Source: an uncultured Chlorobiaceae bacterium
GTDB taxonomy: Bacteria; Bacteroidota; Chlorobiia; Chlorobiales; Chlorobiaceae
Assembly: GCA_903866255.1 (NCBI GenBank)
Contig: CAIPMW010000055.1
Location: forward strand, 21,600 to 85,599
Direction: 5' to 3'
DNA length: 64,000 nucleotides
Shown here: piece after piece, positions 52,652 to 61,266 of the stretch
Layout: every line of letters begins with the position of its first letter
Numbering within the stretch: the first letter of the stretch is position 1
The notes under the pieces: model-generated
Told to the model about the DNA's origin: nothing
The model's input: only the letters and a program-made list of their open reading frames with translations
The model's database searches: none
Program-made: the position numbers and the translations under genes

Positions 52652-55333
52652 ATGAAATCACGGGAAATCAGACAATCCTTTCTGGATTATTTTGCTCAAA
52701 AAGGTCATACTATCGTTCGTTCTGCTCCGGTTATTCCTGCCGATGATCCCACCCTGCTGTTTACCAATGCGGGCATGAACCAGTTCAAGGATGTGTTTCT
52801 TGCCAAGGGAACAAGGCCCTATCTTCGGGCGGCTGATACACAGAAATGTATCAGGGCCTCCGGCAAGCATAACGATCTGGAGGATGTTGGTCGCGATACC
52901 TATCATCACACCTTTTTTGAGATGCTCGGCAACTGGTCGTTTGGCGACTATTATAAAAAAGAGGCGATCACCTGGGCGTGGGAGCTTTTGACCGATCTCT
53001 GGAGGTTGTCAAAAGAGCGCCTCTATGCCACGGTGTATCAGGATGACGACGAAAGTTTTGAGATCTGGAAGAACGAGACGGACATCAACCCGGAGCATAT
53101 TCTTCGATTTGGTGACAAGGATAATTTCTGGGAGATGGGGGAGAGCGGCCCCTGTGGCCCCTGTTCCGAAATTCATATCGATTTGACACCGGATGGTACC
53201 GGCGGGGAGCTGGTCAATGTCGGCGATTATCGGGTTATCGAGCTGTGGAACCTTGTCTTTATACAATACAACCGGCATAGCGATGGTCATCTTGAGCCGC
53301 TGCCCATGAAACATGTCGATACCGGCATGGGATTTGAGCGCGTTGTGGCGGTGATGCAGGGAAAAGGATCCAATTACGACAGTGACGTTTTTCAGCCGCT
53401 GTTCGATCGTCTTACTGAAATTACCGGTGTCCGCTACGGTGCCTCAATGGATGACCCCCTCGACATTGCGATGCGGGTTATTGCCGATCATGCCCGCACC
53501 CTCACCTTTGCTCTCTCCGATGGCGCCATGCCTTCAAACGAGGGGCGTGGTTACGTGCTTCGCCGCATTCTTCGCCGGGCATTGCGCTATTCAAAAAATC
53601 TTGGCTATAACGAACCGATTCTGCATCAGCTTGTTGGAACCCTGGCCGCATCGATGGGCGATGTTTTTCCTGAACTGCAGAAACAGCAGCAGACCGTCGC
53701 CAACATCATCAGGGCAGAAGAGGAGAGTTTTATTGTCACCCTTGATCGTGGCATGGAGATTTTCAACGATGTTGTCGAAAAAGTCCGTCTTGCGAAAGGC
53801 TCGATTATCGACGGGCAGGATGCCTTCAAGCTCTATGATACCTACGGATTTCCTTTTGACTTGACCAGTTTGATGGCTGCGGAAGTTGACCTTCAGGTTG
53901 ATGGCGAGGGCTTTGAACGTTGTATGCTTGAACAAAAAACTCGCGCAAGAAGCGACCGCAAGGAGAAGCAGCATGTTGGAGACGATGGCACAACGTGGAG
54001 CTGGTTCAGCGATGTCCATGTGTCCCTGTTTGCCGGTTACGACCAGCTTGCCATGCCAGTTGCTATTACCGGCATCAAACATGCCAAGGAGAAGCTGCTG
54101 CTCGCGCTCAACCAGACGCCATTCTATGCCGAAAGCGGTGGTCAGACTGGTGACAAAGGAGTGATAGAGACGACCCGTTACCGTTTTCAGGTTGCCGATA
54201 CCGTCAAGGATGGCGATACGATTATTCATGTTATTTCAGAAGCTTTCGACAAGCTTCTCGATTCGTCCGTTCTTCTTGATGACCTCTCGCTGGATGCCCA
54301 CGAGCTGTCAGCGGAAGCCGCTGTCGATTCCGCTGTGCGTCAGGATGCCGAGCGCAATCATACCGCAACACACCTTATGCACGCGTCGCTTCGCAGGATT
54401 CTGGGGCAACATGTGCAGCAGAAGGGCTCATTCGTGAGCGCCGAACGTCTCCGTTTTGACTTCAGCCACTTTTCAAAGCTCTCTGATGCAGAAATTGAGG
54501 CGGTTGAGGCCGAAGTGAACGAACAGATACGAAGAGCCGAGCAGGTGGTCAAGCACGCCGATGTCCCTTACGATGAGGCGATTGCCAAAGGCGCCCTCGC
54601 CTTTTTCGGCGACAAGTATGCCGACCTTGTCAGAGTGGTCGAAGTGCCGGGCATTTCGGTTGAGCTGTGTGGTGGCACCCATGTTGATAATATTGGCCGG
54701 ATCGGTCTGGTCAAAATTGTCAGTGAATCGTCAGTAGCATCCGGTGTCCGTCGTCTTGAGGCAGTGACTGGCAGCGCAGCCGAAAAGCTGTTGTGGAACG
54801 AGTATCGCGAGCTTCAGCAGGTGCGCCATCTTTTGAAAGCCAAAGGGGATGAGGCGGTGTCGGAGAGAGTTGCTGAACTGATGGAGGCTAAAAAAGAGCT
54901 GGAAAAGCAGCTCCTTGAGGGCAAGATCACCACTCTTCTCACCACGTTAAGCGCTGAACTTGCAGCTTCACCCGATATCGATTGCTGCCGGGTGATAACG
55001 AAGGTGGTTGACGGGGTGGATGCCGAGACGTTGCGCCAGGCGGCCCTTGCGTTGCGAGAGAAGGAGCCCTGTGCGGTGGGTCTGCTCTGTACGGTTGACG
55101 AGGGAAAGGTTTCGCTGGTGAGTTTTGCTTCCGACCAGGCCGTTCGTTCATGTGGTATTGATGCAGGGAAACTGATTCGTGAAGCAGCAAAGCAGGTGCA
55201 GGGCGGCGGAGGCGGCAAGCCTGAGTTTGCAACGGCAGGGGGCAAAAATATCGACGGAATACCGAGAGCGCTTGCAGCCTATACCGAATCGCTCAATGTT
55301 TTGCTGCAACAGGGATGCGTCAACAATAAATGA
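52652..55333 (+). CDS. alaS: Alanyl-tRNA synthetase
   Basis: An 893-residue class II synthetase. Start at ATG 52652 gives [19 protein letters not shown]. Motifs: [36 protein letters not shown] and [13 protein letters not shown]. The editing domain has [13 protein letters not shown] and [10 protein letters not shown] (zinc His/Cys), and the C-terminal DHHA1 domain ends [16 protein letters not shown]. Complete and intact. It shifts to slightly higher GC than rpoBC. Confidence 0.97.
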   Translation: MKSREIRQSFLDYFAQKGHTIVRSAPVIPADDPTLLFTNAGMNQFKDVFLAKGTRPYLRAADTQKCIRASGKHNDLEDVGRDTYHHTFFEMLGNWSFGDYYKKEAITWAWELLTDLWRLSKERLYATVYQDDDESFEIWKNETDINPEHILRFGDKDNFWEMGESGPCGPCSEIHIDLTPDGTGGELVNVGDYRVIELWNLVFIQYNRHSDGHLEPLPMKHVDTGMGFERVVAVMQGKGSNYDSDVFQPLFDRLTEITGVRYGASMDDPLDIAMRVIADHARTLTFALSDGAMPSNEGRGYVLRRILRRALRYSKNLGYNEPILHQLVGTLAASMGDVFPELQKQQQTVANIIRAEEESFIVTLDRGMEIFNDVVEKVRLAKGSIIDGQDAFKLYDTYGFPFDLTSLMAAEVDLQVDGEGFERCMLEQKTRARSDRKEKQHVGDDGTTWSWFSDVHVSLFAGYDQLAMPVAITGIKHAKEKLLLALNQTPFYAESGGQTGDKGVIETTRYRFQVADTVKDGDTIIHVISEAFDKLLDSSVLLDDLSLDAHELSAEAAVDSAVRQDAERNHTATHLMHASLRRILGQHVQQKGSFVSAERLRFDFSHFSKLSDAEIEAVEAEVNEQIRRAEQVVKHADVPYDEAIAKGALAFFGDKYADLVRVVEVPGISVELCGGTHVDNIGRIGLVKIVSESSVASGVRRLEAVTGSAAEKLLWNEYRELQQVRHLLKAKGDEAVSERVAELMEAKKELEKQLLEGKITTLLTTLSAELAASPDIDCCRVITKVVDGVDAETLRQAALALREKEPCAVGLLCTVDEGKVSLVSFASDQAVRSCGIDAGKLIREAAKQVQGGGGGKPEFATAGGKNIDGIPRALAAYTESLNVLLQQGCVNNK

Positions 55334-55339
55334 TCGGTT

Positions 55340-55834
55340 ATGCTGCTTCTTGATTGCTTTTTCGGGCGATGTGCAAAGCCCTCATGCGACGGTTGTGCCC
55401 TGGGGCTTGTTCGCTCACTGCGTCTTGCCCTCAAGTCACGCGCAATGCAGAGGCAGGAGAACTCCTCTGTCGCTCCGGTCGGTTCGTGGGAGAAACCGGA
55501 GACGGTGACGCCTCATGACAGGACAACGCACCCCAAACAGGATACAACAAAAAAACGGAAGCGGCTGCTCGCTCCGAGGGAGGAGATTGCCTGGTATCCT
55601 GTCATCAAGCCTGAGCTCTGCAACGGTTGCGGCGACTGCAAGGTGCTCTGCAAGCCCGGTGTCTTCGAGTTGGGCGAGCCAGACCCAACAGGCATTTGCC
55701 GACCGAAACTGATTGTTGCGCATCCTTACAAGTGCCTTGTGCTCTGCAACAGATGTGTGCCGATTTGCACCTCAGGCGCCATTGTTCTCCCTCCAAAAGA
55801 GAAATTTGAGCACTTCGTGGAGTATATAGACTGA
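55340..55834 (+). CDS. 2x[4Fe-4S] ferredoxin-like protein with N-terminal extension
   Basis: A 164-residue protein. The C-terminal 95 residues form a ferredoxin domain with [11 protein letters not shown] and [12 protein letters not shown], two four-Cys sets. It is a tandem duplicate of the next gene: the stretches REEIAW, CNGCGDC, PGVF and LGEP align one to one. The first 70 residues are extra; they begin with a Cys-rich piece ([14 protein letters not shown]), then a basic linker. An in-frame ATG at 55445 would drop part of that. 6 bp after alaS. Electron-transfer partner unknown. Confidence 0.8.
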   Translation: MLLLDCFFGRCAKPSCDGCALGLVRSLRLALKSRAMQRQENSSVAPVGSWEKPETVTPHDRTTHPKQDTTKKRKRLLAPREEIAWYPVIKPELCNGCGDCKVLCKPGVFELGEPDPTGICRPKLIVAHPYKCLVLCNRCVPICTSGAIVLPPKEKFEHFVEYID

Positions 55835-55885
55835 CGGAAAGCCTGCCGGAGAGGGGATGATCGCATAAACCATAAAACGGAGAGG

Positions 55886-56191
55886 ATGATGAGCGGCTCA
55901 GCAACACCAGCAAGGAAAAAACGCAGGCTGCTTGTTCCTCGCGAAGAGATTGCCTGGTTTCCGGAGATTGATACCGAGATCTGCAATGGCTGTGGCGATT
56001 GCGAAGAGATGTGCAGGCCCGGCGTTTTTGCGCTTGGCGAGCCAGAAGGGGTCAAACGGGCAAGAATGACCGTCGCCAACCCCTACAACTGTGTTGTGCA
56101 GTGTACCAGATGTGAACCGGTTTGTCCTTCCGGCGCTATCACTCTGCCTGTCACGAAAGATTTTGATCAGTTTGTGGAATTTGTTGATTGA
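55886..56191 (+). CDS. 2x[4Fe-4S] ferredoxin-like protein
   Basis: A 101-residue ferredoxin: CNGCGDCEEMC and CVVQCTRCEPVC carry the two Cys sets, preceded by a short basic segment (ARKKRRLLVPREEIAWFP). It pairs with the gene upstream as a recent tandem duplicate. Its 3' end overlaps the convergent serB by 41 bp, so the two transcripts are antisense there. Probably a low-potential electron carrier in anaerobic metabolism; partner not identifiable. Confidence 0.85.
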   Translation: MMSGSATPARKKRRLLVPREEIAWFPEIDTEICNGCGDCEEMCRPGVFALGEPEGVKRARMTVANPYNCVVQCTRCEPVCPSGAITLPVTKDFDQFVEFVD

Positions 56192-57407
56192 CCAGGAGGT
56201 CGTCGCGATCCCTGAATCCCATCAGATAAAGGATTGCATCGAGCCCGAGGGTTGAGATAGCCTGTTTGGCGCTCTCCCTCACAATCGGTTTGGCTCTGAA
56301 GGCTATGCCGAGTCCCGCTTTCCCAAGCATGGGGAGGTCATTGGCACCATCACCAACGGCGATGGTCTGTTCCAGCCGGATCTTCTCCTTTTTCGCAATA
56401 AGCTCCAGCAGTTCAGCCTTTCTTTTGCCGTCAACAATTGGCCCTATCACCTTGCCGGTTAACCGGTGACTGTCAATTTCAAGCGTGTTGGCATAGACGT
56501 AATCGATATTCAGCTTTTTCTGAAGGTAGTGGCCGAAATAGGTAAACCCACCGGAGATGATGGCGGTCTTGAATCCGAGGTTGTGCAGGTTATGAAAAAG
56601 CGTTTCGGCACCCTCCGTCAGTTGCAGGCGTTGCGCAATTTTTTCCAGAACATGTTCATCCAGCCCTTTCAGTAGGGAGACTCTCCGCTGAAGGCTGCCG
56701 GTAAAGTCGATCTCTCCACGCATCGCCTGCTCGGTTATTGCCGCCACCTCAGCGCCGACACCCGCCTCAATGGCAAGCTCATCAATCACTTCCGAGGTAA
56801 TCACGGTCGAATCCATATCAAACACCACCAGACGGCGATTGCGCCGAAAAATGTTGTCCTCCTGAAACGCAATATCGACACCAAGCGTATCGGTAATGGC
56901 AAGCATCTGTTCGCGGAACCGGTTTTCACTCTGCAGCGTGCCCCGTATCGAAAACTCCACGCAGGCCTTGGTGTGTCCACCGTTCTCGTTTTCAAGAGGA
57001 ATACGGCCCGAGAGGCGATTGATGGTCTCAATATTGAGGTTGTGCCCGCTGATGATCGACGACACCCGCTCAAGCTGCTCAGCGGTAATCTTTCTCGCAA
57101 GGAGCGAGAGCAGATAACGGTGCTTGCCCTGCTCATGCACCCATTGATCATACTCCTGATCTGTGACCGGCGTAAACGTGATCTGAATACCGAGCGTATG
57201 AGCGCAGAAGAGCAGATCCTTCAGCACCGGCGCAGAGGCAGACTCCTTCGGCACCTCCACCAGCATCCCCAGCGACAGATGATTATGAATAACAGCCTGA
57301 CCAATATCAAGCACCGGCACTTTATAGCCAGCAAGGATTGACGTGATTTTTGAGGTAAGCCCAGGTTTGTCGGGGCCTGTAATGTTGATCAGCAGAAGCT
57401 CGCTCAT
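56151..57407 (-). CDS. serB: Phosphoserine phosphatase with N-terminal ACT-like domains
   Basis: A 418-residue SerB. Residues 1-180 form two ACT-like regulatory domains (MSELLLINITGPDKPGLTSK). The HAD domain follows: VFDMDSTVI, AIISGGFTYFG and VGDGANDLPMLGKAG. It makes serine from phosphoserine. Start at ATG 57407; the frame is open to 57440. The C-terminal YLMGFRDRDD is encoded by 30 bp that recur exactly at 63733-63762. The final residues (LLVNQQIPQTDQNLS) overlap the ferredoxin gene on the other strand. Confidence 0.94.
   Translation of the reverse strand: MSELLLINITGPDKPGLTSKITSILAGYKVPVLDIGQAVIHNHLSLGMLVEVPKESASAPVLKDLLFCAHTLGIQITFTPVTDQEYDQWVHEQGKHRYLLSLLARKITAEQLERVSSIISGHNLNIETINRLSGRIPLENENGGHTKACVEFSIRGTLQSENRFREQMLAITDTLGVDIAFQEDNIFRRNRRLVVFDMDSTVITSEVIDELAIEAGVGAEVAAITEQAMRGEIDFTGSLQRRVSLLKGLDEHVLEKIAQRLQLTEGAETLFHNLHNLGFKTAIISGGFTYFGHYLQKKLNIDYVYANTLEIDSHRLTGKVIGPIVDGKRKAELLELIAKKEKIRLEQTIAVGDGANDLPMLGKAGLGIAFRAKPIVRESAKQAISTLGLDAILYLMGFRDRDDLLVNQQIPQTDQNLS
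56199..56228. repeat. 30-bp direct repeat, copy A (inside serB 3' end)
   Basis: These 30 bp are identical to 63733-63762 in the same orientation. They encode YLMGFRDRDD of SerB on the minus strand. The match ends sharply on both sides. It is either a duplicated recombination site or a dispersed repeat; see findings. Confidence 0.85.
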
Positions 57408-57876
57408 AGTGGCTTGGTAAGGGTTTGTTATGCTGCGCAAGATATTACTAAAGTTGAAATTTTATCTGCTTTTTTGGTTCGGGGGATCAATTTCCATTAT
57501 GGGTGCGATTCAGAGCGCTCTGTGCTTCGGCTTTCCTTGGGTTGTGTGGGTTTCATCTACACAAGGATTATGCGGAAGATGCCGATGTTGTGATTGCCTA
57601 TTTTGGTGGCAATGATTTTTTTGCTACAATGTTACGATTATCCTTTTGTGCAAAAGGCGGGTGATGGACAGACGAGATGAATGCGGATCTCCATTCGGAT
57701 TTACGAGCATCTGTATTTTCTCAGGTATTGCATCGTTAACCGAGTACTCCCATGCTACAAAGCGGTGTAGTGACTTCGTTTTCTGTGGGGTAGCGCGGGG
57801 CGCGGAACGCAGGTGTCAGGCATCAAAAAAACGTATCGCGGTAAACTGATTATCTCCTTTAGCAGTAGAGCACCCC
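57408..57876. other. Non-coding or degraded stretch upstream of serB
   Basis: 469 bp between serB (minus) and the DUF433 gene (plus). It should hold the serB promoter. A short open stretch around 57505-57663 (reading DYAEDADVVIAYFGGNDFF) has no match I recognise. A GTCAGGC followed by ATC at 57815-57821 resembles the attC core found at 58445, but no left half is visible. I support no gene here. Confidence 0.4.
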
Positions 57877-58095
57877 ATGAACACACAGCAAATCGTCATA
57901 GATCCCGACATCCAGAGTGGATCACCTGTCTTCGCGGGGACGCGGGTCCCGATCCAGAATTTATTTGACTACATTGAGGAAGGTGACTCGCTTGGTGTTT
58001 TTCTGGCGCAGTTTCCCTCAGTGACCAGAGCGATGGCAGTGTCTGTGCTTGAACAGGCAAGAACAGCACTTGTGCAAGATGCGCATCCTGCTTGA
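57877..58095 (+). CDS. DUF433 antitoxin
   Basis: A 72-residue DUF433 protein (IQSGSPVFAGTRVPIQNLFDYIEEGDSLGVFL), a small helix-turn-helix antitoxin family of the VapB type. Its stop overlaps the start of the next gene by 17 bp. In this family the partner is a DUF5615 PIN-like toxin, exactly what follows. Expected to bind DNA and neutralise that toxin; inferred from family. Confidence 0.88.
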   Translation: MNTQQIVIDPDIQSGSPVFAGTRVPIQNLFDYIEEGDSLGVFLAQFPSVTRAMAVSVLEQARTALVQDAHPA

Positions 58096-58399
58096 CGAAT
58101 CGCTTCCACGTGATCTTGCGTCGCTCGTAGTCGGTCATGAGGTCGTGACTGTTCAAGCGGTCGGATGGTCCAGCGTTAAGAACGGGAAGTTGCTTGCGCT
58201 TGCGGCCACACGGTTCGACGTGTTCCTTACCGCAGATCGAAACATCGAATTCCAGCAGAATCTGAAGACTCTTCCAATTGCAATAGTCGTACTTTGTGCC
58301 CGCAACAATCGCATCCAGGCACTCGAGTTGCTACTGCCAGAATTGCTGCAATTGCTGAATCACATTGCGCCACGGACGCTGCGGAAAGTTGGTGCCTGA
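58079..58399 (+). CDS. DUF5615 PIN-like toxin
   Basis: A 106-residue PIN-like (Mut7-C) protein starting MRILLDESLPRDLASLV, with Asp/Glu near the N-terminus and FLTADRNIEFQQN as a second acidic motif. Likely ribonuclease toxin partner of the DUF433 protein. The start at 58079 overlaps the antitoxin by 17 bp. Its stop codon lies inside the attC-like site at 58394-58451, which is the usual layout of an integron gene cassette. Confidence 0.85.
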   Translation: MRILLDESLPRDLASLVVGHEVVTVQAVGWSSVKNGKLLALAATRFDVFLTADRNIEFQQNLKTLPIAIVVLCARNNRIQALELLLPELLQLLNHIAPRTLRKVGA

Positions 58400-58451
58400 C
58401 ATGGCATTGGAGTGGGTTCGCTTCGCTTACCGCTGAATTTCGACGTTAGGC
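58394..58451 (+). repeat. attC-like recombination site 1
   Basis: 58 bp from GCCTGAC (58394-58400) to the core GTTAGGC (58445-58451). The halves form an imperfect inverted repeat with unpaired bases, as in attC sites (GGCATTGGAGTGGG against CCGCTGAATTTCG). The toxin stop codon TGA is in the left box. No integrase is in the window. Confidence 0.6.
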
Positions 58452-58702
58452 ATCAGCTTCGACATGACCATCGCACCATAAGAAAATATGACTCTCTAAT
58501 TCTGGAAATAGTGCCGAATGAAACCGCAAGTATTTGTTATCTTCTCTATAAACGATAAACATGCCGAAAAAAATACTGGCGTTGAGCAATGCGCTGTTAT
58601 CCCTGAAAGAACGACTGATGTATTTGTTCAACACCGGCATAAAAAATAAATTATCCAGGAATCGATTTTTTCAGTAATCAGTAATCAGCCAAAAGGAGGA
58701 AG

Positions 58703-59779
58703 ATGATGAAGAGGATGAAGAGGATGACCATGCGGGGCAGAGCTTCGCTGATGAGAGGAGACCGAGCCATTGATGATGGTGTTGTTGCCGCGCCGATGGA
58801 GTGGTTAGTTCTTTTGCTCCTGAGCTGGTTGCGTCTGACGCAGCGAAAGTGGAGAGTTGCGGCCATGTTGCCAGCCCTTTTGCTTGCCGGAGTGATGGTA
58901 TTCAGCACTGCGTTGTACGCTGTTGTGCCAGCACCCAAGAACTTTGTTTTGATACGTGGCGGGGAATTTACAATGGGAAGCCAGGAGAGTGAAGTTGGCC
59001 GTGATGCAGCCAAGGCGGTCTACAAACAACTTGGTATTGACTACAGTGAGACCCAGCATCAGGTGCGCCTGAGCAACTTTTATATGAGTAAATATTCGGT
59101 GACGGTGTCAGAGTTCAGGAGTTTCGTGGAGGCAACCGGGTACCGGACAGATGCTGAAAAAGGGGGTTTCAGCGTTATTGTTATTGATGGTGAAGCGAAA
59201 AAAGGAGAAGGGGTAAACTGGCGCTATGGCGTATCGGGGAGTGTTCGTCCTGAGAGTGAAGCAAACCATCCAGTGGTGCATGTGAGCTGGAATGATGCAG
59301 TGGCGTATGGCGATTGGATGTCAAAAAAAAGTGGGAAAACGTATCGTTTGCCAACAGAGGCAGAGCGTGAGTATGCGTGCCGTGCCGGGACAACAACGCC
59401 ATTCAATACAGGGAACAACCTGACAACTGAGCAAGCAAACTACGATGGGAACTATCCATACGCCAATAACCCGAAAGGGGTGTATCGTCAAAATACAGTA
59501 CCAGTGAACAGCTTTTCTCCGAATGCGTGGGGGTTGTACACTATGCATGGCAATGTGAATGAGTGGTGCAGTGACTGGTTCGGAGGGCGGTATTATGACG
59601 AGTGCAAGGCATCAGGCACGGTGTCGAACCCTGCCGGGCCTGCAACCGGTTCGAACCGCGTTATTCGTGGCGGGAGCTGGAGCAACTCTGCCGAGTACTG
59701 TCGGTCGGCTTATCGCTATTGTTTCACCCCCGACTACCGGAACCACTATGTTGGCTTCCGCCTGGTGTTCGTCCCGTAG
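58703..59779 (+). CDS. Formylglycine-generating-enzyme-fold protein; candidate DGR variable protein
   Basis: A 358-residue protein. Residues 1-72 contain two hydrophobic segments (LVLLLLSWL; MLPALLLAGVMVFSTALYAVV), so it is probably exported or membrane-anchored. Residues 78-358 are an FGE-sulfatase (DUF323, C-type-lectin) domain: LIRGGEFTMGS, HPVVHVSWNDAVAYGDW, YRLPTEAEREYACRAGT, MHGNVNEWCSDW. The C-terminus RVIRGGSW...GFRLVFVP matches the scaffold of DGR target proteins. Twelve codons there (327-329, 332, 337, 339-341, 345, 347-349) are all NNY, as expected if each came from AAY. AGGAGG lies 3 bp before this ATG and 6 bp before a second one (58706). A ligand-binding display role is inferred; no RT is near. 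Confidence 0.88.
   Translation: MMKRMKRMTMRGRASLMRGDRAIDDGVVAAPMEWLVLLLLSWLRLTQRKWRVAAMLPALLLAGVMVFSTALYAVVPAPKNFVLIRGGEFTMGSQESEVGRDAAKAVYKQLGIDYSETQHQVRLSNFYMSKYSVTVSEFRSFVEATGYRTDAEKGGFSVIVIDGEAKKGEGVNWRYGVSGSVRPESEANHPVVHVSWNDAVAYGDWMSKKSGKTYRLPTEAEREYACRAGTTTPFNTGNNLTTEQANYDGNYPYANNPKGVYRQNTVPVNSFSPNAWGLYTMHGNVNEWCSDWFGGRYYDECKASGTVSNPAGPATGSNRVIRGGSWSNSAEYCRSAYRYCFTPDYRNHYVGFRLVFVP
59661..59775 (+). repeat. Candidate DGR variable repeat (VR)
   Basis: The last 35 codons of the FGE-fold gene. Fixed codons (Gly-Gly-Ser-Trp, Ala-Glu, Cys-Arg-Ser-Ala, Thr-Pro-Asp, Val-Gly-Phe-Arg) alternate with twelve NNY codons giving S, N, S, Y, Y, Y, C, F, Y, N, H, Y. This is what adenine mutagenesis of AAY codons in a template repeat would give. 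The template is not in this window. Confidence 0.65.
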
Positions 59780-59833
59780 TCAGTTGGCTGCTCATTCCGG
59801 CTTTGCTTTTGAGCTAACGCGGAGCAAGAACAA

Positions 59834-59880
59834 GGTTGAGGAGAGCGGCTGTGAGGGACGAACTGCCGCACACCTCAACC
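59834..59880. repeat. Inverted repeat downstream of the candidate VR
   Basis: GGTTGAGG (59834-59841) pairs with CCTCAACC (59873-59880); inside it GCGGC (59845-59849) pairs with GCCGC (59865-59869). It lies 55 bp after the stop codon. DGR targets commonly have a hairpin or cruciform just after the VR that aids homing, so the position is suggestive. Confidence 0.65.
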
Positions 59881-59906
59881 GAGCAGGTGGGCATGAACAA
59901 CAGAAA

Positions 59907-59932
59907 GGCCGCCTTGTGGCGGCCGATTTTTT
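59907..59932 (+). terminator. Intrinsic terminator of the FGE-fold gene
   Basis: Perfect 7-bp stem GGCCGCC / GGCGGCC with loop TTGT, followed by GA and six T. Confidence 0.88.
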
Positions 59933-59948
59933 ATTAGCGTTGATGATG

Positions 59949-59980
59949 TTGTAGGGGCGTATTGCGATATGCCCCTACAA
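59949..59980. repeat. GTAGGGGC palindrome (REP-like)
   Basis: A 14-bp hairpin (one G-T pair) with arms TTGTAGGGGC and GCCCCTACAA, loop TGCG. Palindromes of this GTAGGGGC form are dispersed in many bacterial genomes, including cyanobacteria. Probably a non-autonomous intergenic repeat. Confidence 0.7.
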
Positions 59981-60107
59981 TCATGCTATCGAAAATCGTC
60001 GTTTCGATACGACCTTCGGTCGGCATCCGATGCATTCGCAAGGCTTGCGCCAAACACAACGCAGGTGGCATCAGCGTTATCGTCCAATAAGGATATTCAC
60101 ACATAAT

Positions 60108-60362
60108 ATGACTAAAAAAAAGAAAAAGTTAACACCGGCTGAAAAAGAAGCAAAGAAAAAAAGGCAACAAGAATATATGTTCGTATTTATGCACGGTAAG
60201 CAAAAGCGGGTTAAACGCCCCCTTTTAATAGATGGAATGGATATTGATGATTTTATTATGAAGAACGCAGATCCAATATTTCTCCATCAGAATGAAATGT
60301 GGGAATATATGGATCTGCCCAATGATAATGATTCTGTTTTTGATGGCGGAAAGAACTATTGA
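60108..60362 (+). CDS. Small conserved protein of unknown function (basic N-terminus)
   Basis: An 84-residue protein from ATG 60108. The first 25 residues are very Lys-rich (TKKKKKLTPAEKEAKKKRQQ); the rest has YMFVFMHGKQKRVKRPLLIDGMD. The upstream frame to 60030 falls in palindromic DNA and is less likely to be coding. It is followed 18 bp later by another unknown gene in the same direction, suggesting a pair. I do not know the family. Confidence 0.65.
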   Translation: MTKKKKKLTPAEKEAKKKRQQEYMFVFMHGKQKRVKRPLLIDGMDIDDFIMKNADPIFLHQNEMWEYMDLPNDNDSVFDGGKNY

Positions 60363-60380
60363 ATAGATAAAGAGGACATT

Positions 60381-60800
60381 ATGGCTAAAAATCAGAGAAT
60401 GTGGGTGTATAGTCCACCCAAACCACCTGCCCCAAAAGTGTCAACGAATACAAAAGTAATTGTCCAGCAAAAGGCGGACGAACTTGTGGAAAAGGTTTTG
60501 AAACCAAAATACATTCAACCTCCGCCCGCTCCTGATGAATTTCAGCATAATTACATTACTGATATCTATACAAAATGGTATCGACACTATTTTTACTTTT
60601 GTGCAACATGTAATGTTCCTTTCCCCAACGCACTTGCACCTTTCTTTGAAGCCAGGTTTGCCCGGCTGAAATATATCAAGGACTATCAGTTCAATATGGC
60701 GTTTATGCGCTATACTGGTGAGTGGGTAGAAGTTTATCAAGACTTATCGCTTGAAGAGTGTTTGGCAGCAGTTGAAAACGACCCATTTTTTTATCCGTAA
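60381..60800 (+). CDS. Conserved hypothetical protein
   Basis: A 139-residue soluble protein. Pro-rich start (MWVYSPPKPPAPKV), then ADELVEKVLKPKYIQPPP, an aromatic centre (YITDIYTKWYRHYFYFC) and a C-terminus YTGEWVEVYQDLSLEECLAAV. I recall similar proteins scattered in unrelated bacteria but without assigned function. No membrane segment or signal. It pairs with the basic gene upstream (18 bp). Sits between the DGR-like gene and toxin-antitoxin modules. Confidence 0.75.
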   Translation: MAKNQRMWVYSPPKPPAPKVSTNTKVIVQQKADELVEKVLKPKYIQPPPAPDEFQHNYITDIYTKWYRHYFYFCATCNVPFPNALAPFFEARFARLKYIKDYQFNMAFMRYTGEWVEVYQDLSLEECLAAVENDPFFYP

Positions 60801-60983
60801 CCTTTATTGATGTATTCCGGGGAAACCAGTTCAGGGTTTGATGCTATTTTTAAAGTAATAAGCACCCTTGGCTTGAAATTGCACGCAGAAGCAGCGCACA
60901 CAACAAAATGAACAGTTTGGCAAGAAGGTCTGGTGAACGAATCACTCTTGTTTCCCTATCGATCATACAAGGAGAGCTAAACC

Positions 60984-61208
60984 ATGAAGGTGAAATATTT
61001 TGAGGATACCGATACCGCTTATGTTGAATTACTTGACAAGCCGGTGTTTGAAACTCGCGAGATTAGTGAAAACATCTTGATTGATGTTGATGAGAAGGGG
61101 AATCTTGTCGGTATGACCATTGAGCATGCTAAAGAAAATGCGGGCTTATGGGAATTTTCTTATCAGGAAATCCCATCTCTTTTCAATCCTGAAACATTAT
61201 CAGCTTGA
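60984..61208 (+). CDS. DUF2283 family protein
   Basis: A 74-residue DUF2283 protein: MKVKYFEDTDTAYVELLD, then ISENILIDVDEKGNLVGMTIEHA. AGGAGAG precedes the start. Function unknown; genes of this family are often next to a DUF4258 toxin-like gene, which is missing here. The 183 bp before it hold no gene I can see. Confidence 0.82.
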   Translation: MKVKYFEDTDTAYVELLDKPVFETREISENILIDVDEKGNLVGMTIEHAKENAGLWEFSYQEIPSLFNPETLSA

Positions 61209-61266
61209 TATCAAGAATTCCTGATAAAAAGTTGCGCTAAAACATCAAATTTGGTATACTCTTCCT

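Larger units (their letters stand above)
59780..60107. other. Structured intergenic region after the FGE-fold gene
   Basis: 328 bp without a gene. It holds, in order, a long inverted repeat (59834-59880), a strong terminator (59907-59932), a TTGTAGGGGC palindrome (59949-59980) and small palindromes around 60010-60045 (CGACC/GGTCG; CGCAAG/CTTGCG). These elements are listed separately. Confidence 0.7.

Noticed and set aside
57430..57849. Two plus-strand ORFs of 61 and 67 residues upstream of the DUF433 gene
   Set aside because: No motif, no ribosome site; likely degraded intergenic sequence.
58446..58640. 64-residue minus-strand ORF ending exactly in the attC core (GCC TAA C)
   Set aside because: Its stop falls in the core by the nature of GTTAGGC; the sequence has no family look. 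It could be a reversed cassette gene but I cannot support it.
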